Positions 1 to 5,896 of a stretch of DNA of 7,631 nt are shown here, in pieces. This DNA comes from Ruminococcaceae bacterium UBA1865 (lineage in GTDB: Bacteria > Bacillota > Clostridia > Oscillospirales > Acutalibacteraceae). Under the pieces are notes generated by a model. That model was not told where the DNA came from, did no database searches, and worked only from the letters and a program-made list of their open reading frames with translations. Every line of letters starts with the position of its first letter. The first letter of the stretch is position 1. Location of the stretch: contig DDHX01000056.1 of the NCBI GenBank assembly GCA_002338255.1, positions 44,416 to 52,046 on the forward strand, in the 5' to 3' direction. The position numbers and the translations under genes are program-made.

Positions 1-486
1 TAACATAAACTGATAGATTAGATATACCGTCATGGCACCGGCACCTGATGGTAAAATCAGCGGAAGATAAGTGTTGAGCATACCTATATTTTTAAAGATA
101 TAAAAAAGCGGGAAATATGTTACAATTTCCGGTATTGCCATAGCCCAAATAAGCCCGACAATAATTCCTTTTTTAAATGGAATATCCAGTCTTGCCAAAG
201 CGTAAGCCGCAAGCGTGCTGGTAAATAGTCTTAATGCGGTACCCGAAACAGTGACAATAAGTGTGTTAAGCGACCATTTTGCAATTGGGGCACTTGAAGT
301 TTCGTTAAACAAACTAATATAATTCTTCAAGGTCCATTGCTGCGGTAAAAGCGTACTTGAACCCAAAGCTTCGGAAAGGCTCTTAAAACTGGTGAATGTC
401 ATAAAAAGCAATGGAAGCAAAAACATATAAGCAATAATGCAGGCAATGATTATCAATATGACTTTGTTGATTTTTTTTGATATCAT
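1..486 (-). CDS. Carbohydrate ABC transporter permease, MalG-like (partial, C-terminus off the window)
   Basis: This is the second membrane subunit of a CUT1-family sugar importer. I read 162 residues from an ATG at 486 (MISKKINKVILIIIACIIAY) to the left edge with no stop, so the C-terminal part, including the EAA loop that contacts the ATPase, lies outside. A ribosome binding site (AAAGGAG, 501-495) sits 8 bases before the ATG and fixes the start. The first membrane helix is at about residues 7-30. A periplasmic-type loop with 'QQWTLKNYISLF' follows, as is usual in this family. Then come 'SLNTLIVTVSGTALRLFTSTLAAYALARL' and 'PEIVTYFPLFYIFKNIGMLNTYLPLILP', both classic MalG-type patterns. It is the third gene of the operon after the binding protein and first permease, but lies 247 bases from the latter, an unusually long gap. 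The family call is firm; the sugar transported cannot be told. Confidence 0.93.
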   Translation of the reverse strand, partial: MISKKINKVILIIIACIIAYMFLLPLLFMTFTSFKSLSEALGSSTLLPQQWTLKNYISLFNETSSAPIAKWSLNTLIVTVSGTALRLFTSTLAAYALARLDIPFKKGIIVGLIWAMAIPEIVTYFPLFYIFKNIGMLNTYLPLILPSGAGAMTVYLIYQFML

Positions 487-733
487 ATTGTTATCTCCTT
501 TCTCGTTCTGATCTCTTTTAATCGCCGGAGCATAATTGCTGAAAAATTGATCCACACCACATTAAGGTCTGCCATCAAGTCTGAAAAGAGCTCGTATGAA
601 TATGGCCGTAATAACAGGCAGTGGGCTAATACTCATTATCCGCGAAAACAATGTATAAAAAGCAATTACGCCGTGGAGAAGGAAAGGTACATTTCAAAGA
701 ATATATCTCAACACTGAGACTCGAGTAAAAGCA
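487..733. other. Long spacer between the two permease genes, no recognisable gene
   Basis: In this kind of operon the two permease genes usually overlap or lie a few bases apart, but here 247 bases separate them. On the minus strand I see only short open stretches. One runs about 49 codons from a stop to a TGA that overlaps the ATG at 486, but it has no ribosome binding site before its internal ATG and resembles no family I know. Another minus-strand frame is open over most of the spacer apart from one TAA, again unrecognised. Possible RNA pairings exist, such as CTGCC with GGCAG flanking about 48 bases, and CTCA/TGAG near the 734 end, but none is followed by a T-run. It could be a structured RNA element, a decayed gene, or a decayed insertion. 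Confidence 0.5.
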
Positions 734-1633
734 TCAATTAGACTTGATATTTTCTTTTTCTCTGGTCATGAAATATTGTCCCAAAGAAACTACCATAATG
801 ATTAATCCCATTAAAATAGCCATTGCATTGCCAACACCCATGTTGTTCTGATCCATAATAGTAGAATTTATTATCATAATGAGTGGTTTCGTTGATTGAC
901 CCGGGCCGCCTGATGTCATTAGGCGTGGCTGCCCATACACGTTAAAAGATGCGATAATTGTTGTCATTAATACAAAGAAAAAGACATTTCTGATATTCGG
1001 CATAATAATTTTCTTTAATTGCAGCCAAAAACCGGCACCATCAATCGCAGATGCCTCATAGATACTGACATCGATTTCATTCAGCGCATTGATGAACAGC
1101 ATCATGTTATAGCCAATGGTCCACCATACGGTTGCGATGGTAAGAGAAAGCCATACAAACGGCTGCGACTCCAAAAACGGGATAGGAGCTGATATTATTT
1201 TCATGCTTATCAAAAGATTATTAAAATAACCGCCGTTGCCTTTTAACATCCAAATGAAGATTGATGCAACAGCTGTGACAGAAACGGAATAGGAAACAAA
1301 ATAAATCGTGCGGAACACGCCCTTTAACTTATCGGGCAAATGGTCTACTAATAAAGCCAGTGCAAGACTGATCAACACGAGTGGGGGAGTACTTAGCCCG
1401 ACAAAGATCAGTGTGTTTTTCAAACCCAGAAAAAACGATGTGTGGTACATTGAATCAGAAAACAATATTTTAATATAATTTCCAAATGCAATAAAACCTC
1501 GGTTTCCATTAATGAGCGAAAAACTATGCATGCTCATGTACAGACCATAGAGAAATGGGACAACCCAAAACAATATAAAAAACAAAGCAAATGGTACAAC
1601 AAACCACAATGCAACCTTTTTACCTAACTTCAT
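734..1633 (-). CDS. Carbohydrate ABC transporter permease, MalF-like
   Basis: This is the first membrane subunit of the CUT1-type sugar importer, 299 residues when begun at the ATG at 1633 (MKLGKKVALWFVV). An in-frame ATG at 1693 would add 20 residues, but it lies inside the upstream hairpin. The 1633 ATG has a good ribosome binding site (AGAGGAG, 1646-1640) 6 bases away, so I prefer it. The first membrane helix is at about residues 8-30, and about five more follow. The ATPase-contacting EAA loop is clear at about residues 192-212 ('YEASAIDGAGFWLQLKKIIMP'-type, with the conserved EA---G). 'SGGPGQSTKPL' near residue 241 is the usual MalF-side signature. It follows the binding protein gene by 78 bases with a hairpin in between. 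It should pair with the permease beginning at 486 and use an ATPase encoded elsewhere. Substrate unknown. Confidence 0.95.
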   Translation of the reverse strand: MKLGKKVALWFVVPFALFFILFWVVPFLYGLYMSMHSFSLINGNRGFIAFGNYIKILFSDSMYHTSFFLGLKNTLIFVGLSTPPLVLISLALALLVDHLPDKLKGVFRTIYFVSYSVSVTAVASIFIWMLKGNGGYFNNLLISMKIISAPIPFLESQPFVWLSLTIATVWWTIGYNMMLFINALNEIDVSIYEASAIDGAGFWLQLKKIIMPNIRNVFFFVLMTTIIASFNVYGQPRLMTSGGPGQSTKPLIMIINSTIMDQNNMGVGNAMAILMGLIIMVVSLGQYFMTREKENIKSN

Positions 1634-1672
1634 GTTTAACTCCTCTCTGAGGGTATCTCGCTGCCATTTTTT

Positions 1673-1704
1673 AAAAAAGCGGAGGATGATCATCCACCCT
1701 CCGC
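1673..1704 (-). terminator. Intra-operon hairpin with T-run between binding protein and permease
   Basis: Read on the minus strand, a GC-rich stem (GCGGAGG at 1685-1679 pairing with 1704-1698) is followed at once by six T at 1678-1673, the form of a rho-independent terminator. The loop contains a second palindrome, GGATGATCATCC, so a branched or alternative fold is possible. It begins 7 bases after the binding-protein stop and ends about 40 bases before the permease start. In sugar ABC operons such a partial terminator or RNA-stabilising hairpin is a known way to keep the binding protein more abundant than the permeases. How efficiently it terminates is not visible. Confidence 0.78.
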
Positions 1705-1711
1705 CTGTTCG

Positions 1712-3016
1712 TTATTTCTGAGCTAACTCGGCTGCAGATTCTGTTGCCTTTTTCAATTCAGGCATGAGCTGCTCTTTTGTCAGATTCGGCGTTTTGATAA
1801 CCATGGTATAAACGGTTTCATTTGCATATTTTATTTGTTCACGCACGTTATAGAGCGCTGGTAAGATTTCGCATTTGTCAAGGATATCAAAAGTAACCAT
1901 GGATATCGGGTATTTATCCGGATTCTTTTTAATGTATTCAATTGTTTTAAGATGTACGGGAGTCTGTCCTGCATCTCCCCATATCTTCATAACTTCCGGC
2001 TGATATGCATATTTAAAGAAAGCGGCAATGCCGTCCAGTTTTGACTGATCCTTTACCTTGGAAGAAACAGCGAAGTTATGGCCACCTGCGGGTACTTTCT
2101 GTTCTGTTCCCAATACCGGTATTGTTGCAATACCCAAATCGTCACCATATTTTTCTTTTGCTGCAGTGTAGTTCCAGCCACCCGTCAGCATAAGCGCGGA
2201 CTGTATATTAGTGTTACCTTTGACATCTTTCATGAATGAGTTCAAGTGATCATTTGCACCAAGATTCGCAGGACTTAGCTTATCCTTATAAATTAATTTG
2301 TTCAAAGCAAGGAAAGCATTACATGCCTCATCGGTGTCAAAGTTCAAGTGACCATCTTTTACATAATTAACACCGTACTGAGTTAAAAATGTCATGTAGA
2401 GCCACTGATGATCGCCGGTAAGTGGCACACCCATTGGGTATATACCGCTTTTTTCAGAATTCAACTGGTCGCGCAGCGTAACTAAATCCGCGTAAGTTTT
2501 TGGAGCGGTTTTAACCAGCTTTTTGTTGTAGAACATTGTGTTGGCATACAGTCCTAACGGTACTGCATAAATGCCGTCGTCATACTTTGTGTAGGATTTA
2601 GTAATCTCATGGAAATCGTCGAGTGAGATGCCTGCTGCTTTATAAACATCAGACAGTTCACGCAGCAATCCGTCTTCGTGATATGTAGAGATCCAATCGG
2701 AGTGAATAACCAGCATGTCATAATTATCGGATTTGAACTTTACATATTCGTCAGCGGATGATAGCTGATCGATTTCGTACTTGCTTTGGGACGCGTTAAA
2801 CCCATCGATTATTTTCTTCATGTAAGCGCCGTCGCCACCGGTAAAGCCATCAATGAAAGAAATCTTTACTTTTTCTCCATTGTTTGCAGCAGCTGCCGTG
2901 CTTGCTGGCGTACTTACTGCATTGATTTGACTGGAAGTTGGTGTGCCGCCCTGACATCCTGTCAGAAGAGAACCTATTAATGCGAGTGATGTAGCCATAG
3001 AAATTAGCTTTTTCAT
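1712..3016 (-). CDS. Extracellular sugar-binding lipoprotein of an ABC transporter (CUT1 type)
   Basis: This substrate-capture subunit is tethered to the outer face of the membrane and delivers its ligand to the two permeases downstream. It is 434 residues long from the ATG at 3016, a usual length for the family. An in-frame ATG at 3052 is less likely because the ribosome binding site (GGGAGGA, 3028-3022) lies 5 bases before 3016 and the signal peptide begins there. The N-terminus is a lipoprotein signal: MKKLIS, a hydrophobic stretch, then lipobox L-T-G-C with Cys21 as the lipidated residue, and a Ser/Thr/Ala-rich linker to about residue 48. Family hallmarks follow: 'YDDGIYAVPLGLYANTMFYNK' near the first lobe crossing and 'SALMLTGGWNYTAAKEKYG..LGIATIPV' in the second half. 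It is the first gene of the operon and probably the most strongly expressed. Ligand cannot be assigned; a mono- or oligosaccharide is expected. Confidence 0.95.
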   Translation of the reverse strand: MKKLISMATSLALIGSLLTGCQGGTPTSSQINAVSTPASTAAAANNGEKVKISFIDGFTGGDGAYMKKIIDGFNASQSKYEIDQLSSADEYVKFKSDNYDMLVIHSDWISTYHEDGLLRELSDVYKAAGISLDDFHEITKSYTKYDDGIYAVPLGLYANTMFYNKKLVKTAPKTYADLVTLRDQLNSEKSGIYPMGVPLTGDHQWLYMTFLTQYGVNYVKDGHLNFDTDEACNAFLALNKLIYKDKLSPANLGANDHLNSFMKDVKGNTNIQSALMLTGGWNYTAAKEKYGDDLGIATIPVLGTEQKVPAGGHNFAVSSKVKDQSKLDGIAAFFKYAYQPEVMKIWGDAGQTPVHLKTIEYIKKNPDKYPISMVTFDILDKCEILPALYNVREQIKYANETVYTMVIKTPNLTKEQLMPELKKATESAAELAQK

Positions 3017-3067
3017 TAATATCCTCCCATTCTTATTGTGTATGGCTTGCATTTTAAAACCAATTAT

Positions 3068-3086
3068 ATTACAATAATCATGTAAT
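3068..3086. promoter_or_regulatory. Inverted repeat, candidate operator 2
   Basis: ATTACAATAATCATGTAAT has 6-base arms (ATTACA/TGTAAT) around a 7-base centre. It has the same 19-base span and the same TTACA...TGTAA arms as the stronger repeat at 3118-3136, with centres 50 bases apart. It lies in the untranslated leader of the transporter operon, about 60-75 bases after the predicted start point. Two similar palindromes in a regulator-transporter intergenic region point to binding by a dimeric regulator, most simply the divergent winged-helix protein, but this is inference. Confidence 0.5.
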
Positions 3087-3117
3087 TAAAGGCGTCACCA
3101 TACATTTCATTAAGTTT

Positions 3118-3136
3118 GTTACATACTTTATGTAAC
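3118..3136. promoter_or_regulatory. Perfect inverted repeat, candidate operator 1
   Basis: GTTACATACTTTATGTAAC is a perfect 8-3-8 inverted repeat. It lies just downstream of the predicted transporter promoter, about 7 to 25 bases after the likely start point, a classic repressor position. Its arms match those of the repeat at 3068-3086 (shared form rTTACAw-N5-wTGTAAy). The likely binder is the divergent ArsR-like regulator encoded next door, inferred from position only. Confidence 0.6.
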
Positions 3137-3141
3137 TATCA

Positions 3142-3161
3142 ATACGCATATATTAGCGTAT
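3142..3161. promoter_or_regulatory. Inverted repeat over the transporter -10 region
   Basis: ATACGC (3142-3147) and GCGTAT (3156-3161) form a 6-8-6 inverted repeat that spans the predicted -10 box (3155-3150) of the transporter promoter. Its arms differ from those of the TTACA/TGTAA repeats, so if functional it may serve a different protein. The surrounding DNA is AT-rich, but the GC-containing arms make chance pairing less trivial. Confidence 0.35.
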
Positions 3162-3178
3162 ATTATTGTATTTGTCAA
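3150..3178 (-). promoter_or_regulatory. Sigma-A type promoter of the transporter operon
   Basis: On the minus strand a perfect TTGACA (3178-3173) is followed after 17 bases by TAATAT (3155-3150, four of six matching the consensus). Transcription would begin near 3143, giving a leader of about 127 bases before the binding-protein ATG. The inverted repeats at 3142-3161 and 3118-3136 overlap or follow it directly, so the promoter is well placed for repression. Confidence 0.7.
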
Positions 3179-3202
3179 GTTTTATCCTAACATTTTTATA
3201 AT
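3172..3202 (+). promoter_or_regulatory. Possible promoter of the divergent regulator gene
   Basis: TTGTCA (3172-3177) and a perfect TATAAT (3197-3202) stand 19 bases apart, slightly longer than ideal. The -35 box lies almost exactly on top of the transporter -35 box on the other strand, so the two polymerases would compete. The region is very AT-rich, and other -10-like sequences such as TATAAA near 3233 exist, so this is tentative. Confidence 0.35.
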
Positions 3203-3302
3203 TTTTTAATTTATTTTATCTAAATTTGAAATTATAAAGGATTTTTCTGTTTTTTATTTCATAAATTCAATAATAATTGAAGAAAGAGAAGTATAGTGCG
3301 TT

Positions 3303-4277
3303 ATGACCAGTAAAGCAAAGAAGTCTATTAAAATCATTGGTGACCGCGACATTTCTTTAAACTTGGACAATGTTCAACATCAAGAACAAATTGTCAAAAT
3401 TGCGAAAGCGCTGTCTATCCCCGCCCGTCTGCAAATTTTGAATCTGCTTAAATTCAAAGCTCTTTCTATACAGGAAATTGCGCATATACTGGATTTGCCG
3501 GTTTCCTCCGTCGCGTTGCACATCCGTTTTTTAGAAGATGCCAAAATGGTGGTAACAGAATCTCAACCTGGATTACGCGGTTCTATGCGGGTCTGTGTTT
3601 GCAGTGTGCAGTCTATTCACATTGATACCTCAGAGGGAGAGTTTGATCCTTCAAAAAAGGAAATTACAGTGGATATGCCTGTTGGAAATTACTATCATTG
3701 CTATGTGGAGCCTACTTGTGGCCTTGCAGATGAAAACGGCGATATGATGGATAATTACGACAGCCCCAAGGCGTTCTTCTCACCACGGCGTGGGCAAGCG
3801 CAATTAATTTGGTTCCAGCAAGGTTCTGTAGAATACCGTTTTCCAAATTATTCTGAACCGCAGTTATCCATGCGCGAACTTTCTTTTTCTTTGGAGCTTT
3901 GTTCTGAAGCACCGGGATATATGGAAAACTGGCCCTCAGATATCACAATTTCCATTAACGGACTGGAGCTCACCACTTATTGCTGTCCTGGTGACTTTGG
4001 GGCCCGCCATGGCAATCATACTCCCGCCGGATGGCAGGATGGAAAAACGCAGTATGGTGTGTTGAAAACTTTCTCCGTGCGCCAAAATGGCGGTTTTCTG
4101 GATGGCGGCCTGGTGAATTCTCATATTTCCCTTGATCAGCTCAATATAGAAGACAAGCCTTATGTTTCTCTTAAAATAGAAATCAAGGAAACCGCACAAT
4201 ATATTGGCGGAATAAATATTTTCGGTGAGAAATTCGGAGATTATCCCCAGGGAATTGTAATGCGCATGATATATTGA
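3303..4277 (+). CDS. ArsR-like winged-helix regulator with a long beta-rich C-terminal domain
   Basis: This is probably the local regulator of the divergent sugar transporter; 324 residues, about three times a simple ArsR protein. Residues 26-100 form a winged helix-turn-helix of ArsR type: 'IVKIAKALSIPARLQILNLL', then the recognition unit 'LSIQEIAHILDLPVSSVALHIRFLEDAKMV' at 54-83. The metal-binding ELCVCDL motif of classic ArsR proteins is missing. The remaining 200 or so residues are rich in predicted beta strands. They contain 'WPSDITISINGLELTTYCCPGDFG' (210-233) and 'KTQYGVLKTFSV' (248-259), which I recall from long ArsR-like regulators of Paenibacillus and clostridia found near sugar-use genes. 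The domain may sense a carbohydrate, but that is inference. The ATG at 3303 is the first in-frame start after a TAG at 3294; its ribosome binding site is weak (AGAGAAG, 11 bases away), suggesting low expression. A terminator follows at 4375. Confidence 0.82.
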   Translation: MTSKAKKSIKIIGDRDISLNLDNVQHQEQIVKIAKALSIPARLQILNLLKFKALSIQEIAHILDLPVSSVALHIRFLEDAKMVVTESQPGLRGSMRVCVCSVQSIHIDTSEGEFDPSKKEITVDMPVGNYYHCYVEPTCGLADENGDMMDNYDSPKAFFSPRRGQAQLIWFQQGSVEYRFPNYSEPQLSMRELSFSLELCSEAPGYMENWPSDITISINGLELTTYCCPGDFGARHGNHTPAGWQDGKTQYGVLKTFSVRQNGGFLDGGLVNSHISLDQLNIEDKPYVSLKIEIKETAQYIGGINIFGEKFGDYPQGIVMRMIY

Positions 4278-4374
4278 AGATAATAAACCTGATAGAATAG
4301 ACGACAGAAAGGCAAGCAGGTTGAATATCAATGAAAAGAAAAACATTTATGCCGATGTAAAAAGAACCATAAGC

Positions 4375-4413
4375 ACCACGAAGCTAAAATGTTTCGTGGT
4401 TCTATTTTTGTTT
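4375..4413 (+). terminator. Rho-independent terminator of the regulator gene
   Basis: ACCACGAA (4375-4382) pairs with TTCGTGGT (4393-4400) across a 10-base loop, and the T-rich run TCTATTTTTGTTT follows on the plus strand. It lies about 100 bases after the regulator stop codon and separates that gene from the xpaC-telA operon. Confidence 0.8.
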
Positions 4414-4498
4414 CGCCTGCCACTTTTCGGGGTTGCAGCCTGCACCAAATGAGGCAAGCAAGAGAAAAAACAGCCCGTTTCTCTACCGGAGCCGAAAG

Positions 4499-4535
4499 AT
4501 GAATTTTGAAAAAGACAGCACTGTTTAAAATTCAT
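4499..4535. repeat. Compound inverted repeat upstream of the xpaC -10 box
   Basis: ATGAATTTT (4499-4507) and AAAATTCAT (4527-4535) are perfect 9-base arms. Nested inside is ACAG-CA-CTGT (4515-4524). The right arm covers the place where the -35 box of the xpaC promoter should be. It may be a protein-binding site or a weak AT-rich terminator; no clear T-run follows on either strand. Confidence 0.45.
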
Positions 4536-4553
4536 TTATTTATAGCGTATAAT
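4524..4553 (+). promoter_or_regulatory. Likely promoter of the xpaC-telA operon
   Basis: A perfect TATAAT at 4548-4553 is preceded, with an 18-base spacer, by TTTAAA (4524-4529), a poor -35 match of four in six. Transcription would start near 4560. The weak -35 and the overlapping inverted repeat suggest an activated or repressed promoter rather than a strong constitutive one, which is inference. Confidence 0.5.
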
Positions 4554-4612
4554 AGTCAGGAAAAGTTGTCATTTCATTCAAAATGATTTATAATGAAAAA
4601 AACATTGTCCAC

Positions 4613-4632
4613 CTGTGCGCAGGATTGCACAG
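4613..4632 (+). promoter_or_regulatory. Leader hairpin just before the xpaC ribosome binding site
   Basis: CTGTGC (4613-4618) pairs with GCACAG (4627-4632) across an 8-base loop. The stem ends 10 bases before the strong ribosome binding site GGGGAGGA (4643-4650). It does not itself cover that site, so an effect on translation is only possible, not shown. Confidence 0.35.
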
Positions 4633-4654
4633 CGGGTCCTTTGGGGAGGAAGCC

Positions 4655-5857
4655 ATGCAGAACAGATATTACAAACATGTTGGTAAAAAAGTCGGCCGCG
4701 CCGTGCGGGACGCCATTCGTTCGGGAAATTTTGAAGAGGTTGGCCGGGTAGTGGACAACAGCGTTCGGAAGTTTACCGGAAATTGGAATGATAATTTCCG
4801 TGGTCAGAGAAACGCGGCTCAGCGCCCGACTTACACCCAGCCGGCACCATGGGAAGCGCGGTCGGTTTCTCAGAAACCGGCTGTGTTTTCCGCGTTCCGA
4901 AGAAGGATGCCGGGCGGCATTTCCGGACTTGTTTACGCAATCATCGGAGCTTCTCTTGGTATCCCAATGCTGATCGCGGACATTGCGGTTTTCATGGTGG
5001 GCATTACCGGATATATGGCTTTATCGAGTTTGGCCGTCGCTATTTCGGTTTTACTGCCCATCACACTGGCCTCTTTGAGCATGATGGGTTACGGGATTTT
5101 CCTGCGCCGCCGCGCACGCCGCTTTGCGCGATACCGCGACGCGATGGGAAGTGCAACCTTTTACACGGTGGCTAAGCTTGCCGACACAGCCGGAGTAACG
5201 CCGGAACGCACGAAGAAAGACCTCAAGAAGATGGTTTCCGACGGCGCATGCCCTCAGGGACATCTGGACCGCGATGAAACCTGCTTTATGGTGGATGACA
5301 AGACATACGACGAGTATCTGGAAGCGGAAAAGGCATATGCCGCCCGCACTGAAGCCGCGCGGACCGAAGAGCAGGAAAAAGAGGCAGACCCGAAAGAAGC
5401 GGAGCTTGCGGCCGTCAAGGAAGAGGGCAACGGGTATTTGCAGCAGATTCGCGCTGTGAACGACGCCTTGCCGGGCGAGATTATTTCCGAAAAGCTGGAT
5501 CGGCTTGAAAATGTGACGGCTCGCATTTTTGAGTGTATCCGGAAGCATCCCGAAAAGTTACCTGATATCCGCCGTTTTATACGTTACTATATGCCCACAA
5601 CCTTGAAGCTGGTAAAGTCTTATGAAGAGTTTGAAGTACAGCCGGTGCAGGGCGAAAACATTACCAAGGCAAAGGAAGAGATTGAGCGGGCGTTGGATAC
5701 AATCAACACAGCTTTTGAAAACCTTCTGGATACCCTTTTTGCTGATGATGCATTCGATGTCTCTACGGATATTTCCGCTTTGGAAACCATGCTGAAACAG
5801 GAAGGTCTGACCGGCAGCGACTTTGCGAAAACGCCGGACGACAGCAAACATTTTTAA
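4655..5857 (+). CDS. xpaC: XpaC-like membrane protein (5-bromo-4-chloroindolyl phosphate hydrolysis family)
   Basis: This protein of 400 residues precedes telA by 39 bases, the same pairing as xpaC-yaaN in Bacillus subtilis. The family name comes from a hydrolysis phenotype; its true biochemical role is uncertain. Start: the ATG at 4655 has a near-perfect ribosome binding site (GGGGAGGA, 4643-4650), while the upstream in-frame ATG at 4583 has none. Order of parts: a basic, probably helical N-terminus with 'VGRAVRDAIRSGNFEEVGRVV' (13-33); a low-complexity linker (45-80); two membrane helices at about 89-112 and 122-150, flanked by an Arg-rich stretch (151-160); a possible winged-helix-like segment 'FYTVAKLADTAGVTPERTKKDLKKMVSDG' (169-197) with a following beta turn; a charged Glu/Ala helix (222-257); and the XpaC core helices (about 258-385, with 'RRFIRYYMPTTLKLVKSYEEFE'). 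It is about twice the length of B. subtilis XpaC. A role in envelope stress with TelA is likely but inferred. Confidence 0.85.
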   Translation: MQNRYYKHVGKKVGRAVRDAIRSGNFEEVGRVVDNSVRKFTGNWNDNFRGQRNAAQRPTYTQPAPWEARSVSQKPAVFSAFRRRMPGGISGLVYAIIGASLGIPMLIADIAVFMVGITGYMALSSLAVAISVLLPITLASLSMMGYGIFLRRRARRFARYRDAMGSATFYTVAKLADTAGVTPERTKKDLKKMVSDGACPQGHLDRDETCFMVDDKTYDEYLEAEKAYAARTEAARTEEQEKEADPKEAELAAVKEEGNGYLQQIRAVNDALPGEIISEKLDRLENVTARIFECIRKHPEKLPDIRRFIRYYMPTTLKLVKSYEEFEVQPVQGENITKAKEEIERALDTINTAFENLLDTLFADDAFDVSTDISALETMLKQEGLTGSDFAKTPDDSKHF

Positions 5858-5896
5858 AAGAAAACCAAGTCATAAATTGGTATTGGAGGGTTACTT

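Larger units (their letters stand above)
4278..4654. other. Intergenic region between the regulator and xpaC
   Basis: This 377-base stretch without a gene holds, in order, the regulator's terminator (4375-4413), a 9-base-arm inverted repeat (4499-4535), a likely -10 box TATAAT (4548-4553), and a leader of about 95 bases with two small hairpins (4572-4598 and 4613-4632). An ATG at 4583 would extend xpaC by 24 residues but has no ribosome binding site, so I treat that part as leader. Between 4414 and 4498 I see nothing I can name. Confidence 0.7.

Noticed and set aside
1634..1693. Upstream ATG giving a longer first permease
   Set aside because: It starts within the intra-operon hairpin, while the ATG at 1633 has a well-spaced AGAGGAG site.
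3017..3052. Upstream ATG giving a longer binding protein
   Set aside because: The extension would place a polar stretch before the lipoprotein signal peptide, and the ribosome binding site is placed for the ATG at 3016.
3594..3602. Cys-Val-Cys at residues 98-100 of the regulator as an ArsR metal site
   Set aside because: It lies after the wing and not in the helix position of the ELCVCDL motif, and the matching metal ligands are missing; the sugar-gene context also argues against metal sensing.
3936..4346. 136-codon open frame on the minus strand under the regulator gene
   Set aside because: It lies almost wholly antisense to a well-supported coding gene, has no recognisable domain, and its composition is that of a shadow frame.
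4352..4381. Nine-codon ORF (MKRKTFMPM) after the regulator as a leader peptide
   Set aside because: The ATG near 4331 has no convincing ribosome binding site and lies downstream of the regulator, before its terminator; there is no gene behind it to attenuate.
5051..5548. 165-codon minus-strand frame inside xpaC
   Set aside because: It is antisense to the XpaC core, resembles no known family, and is explained by the GC-biased codon positions of xpaC.
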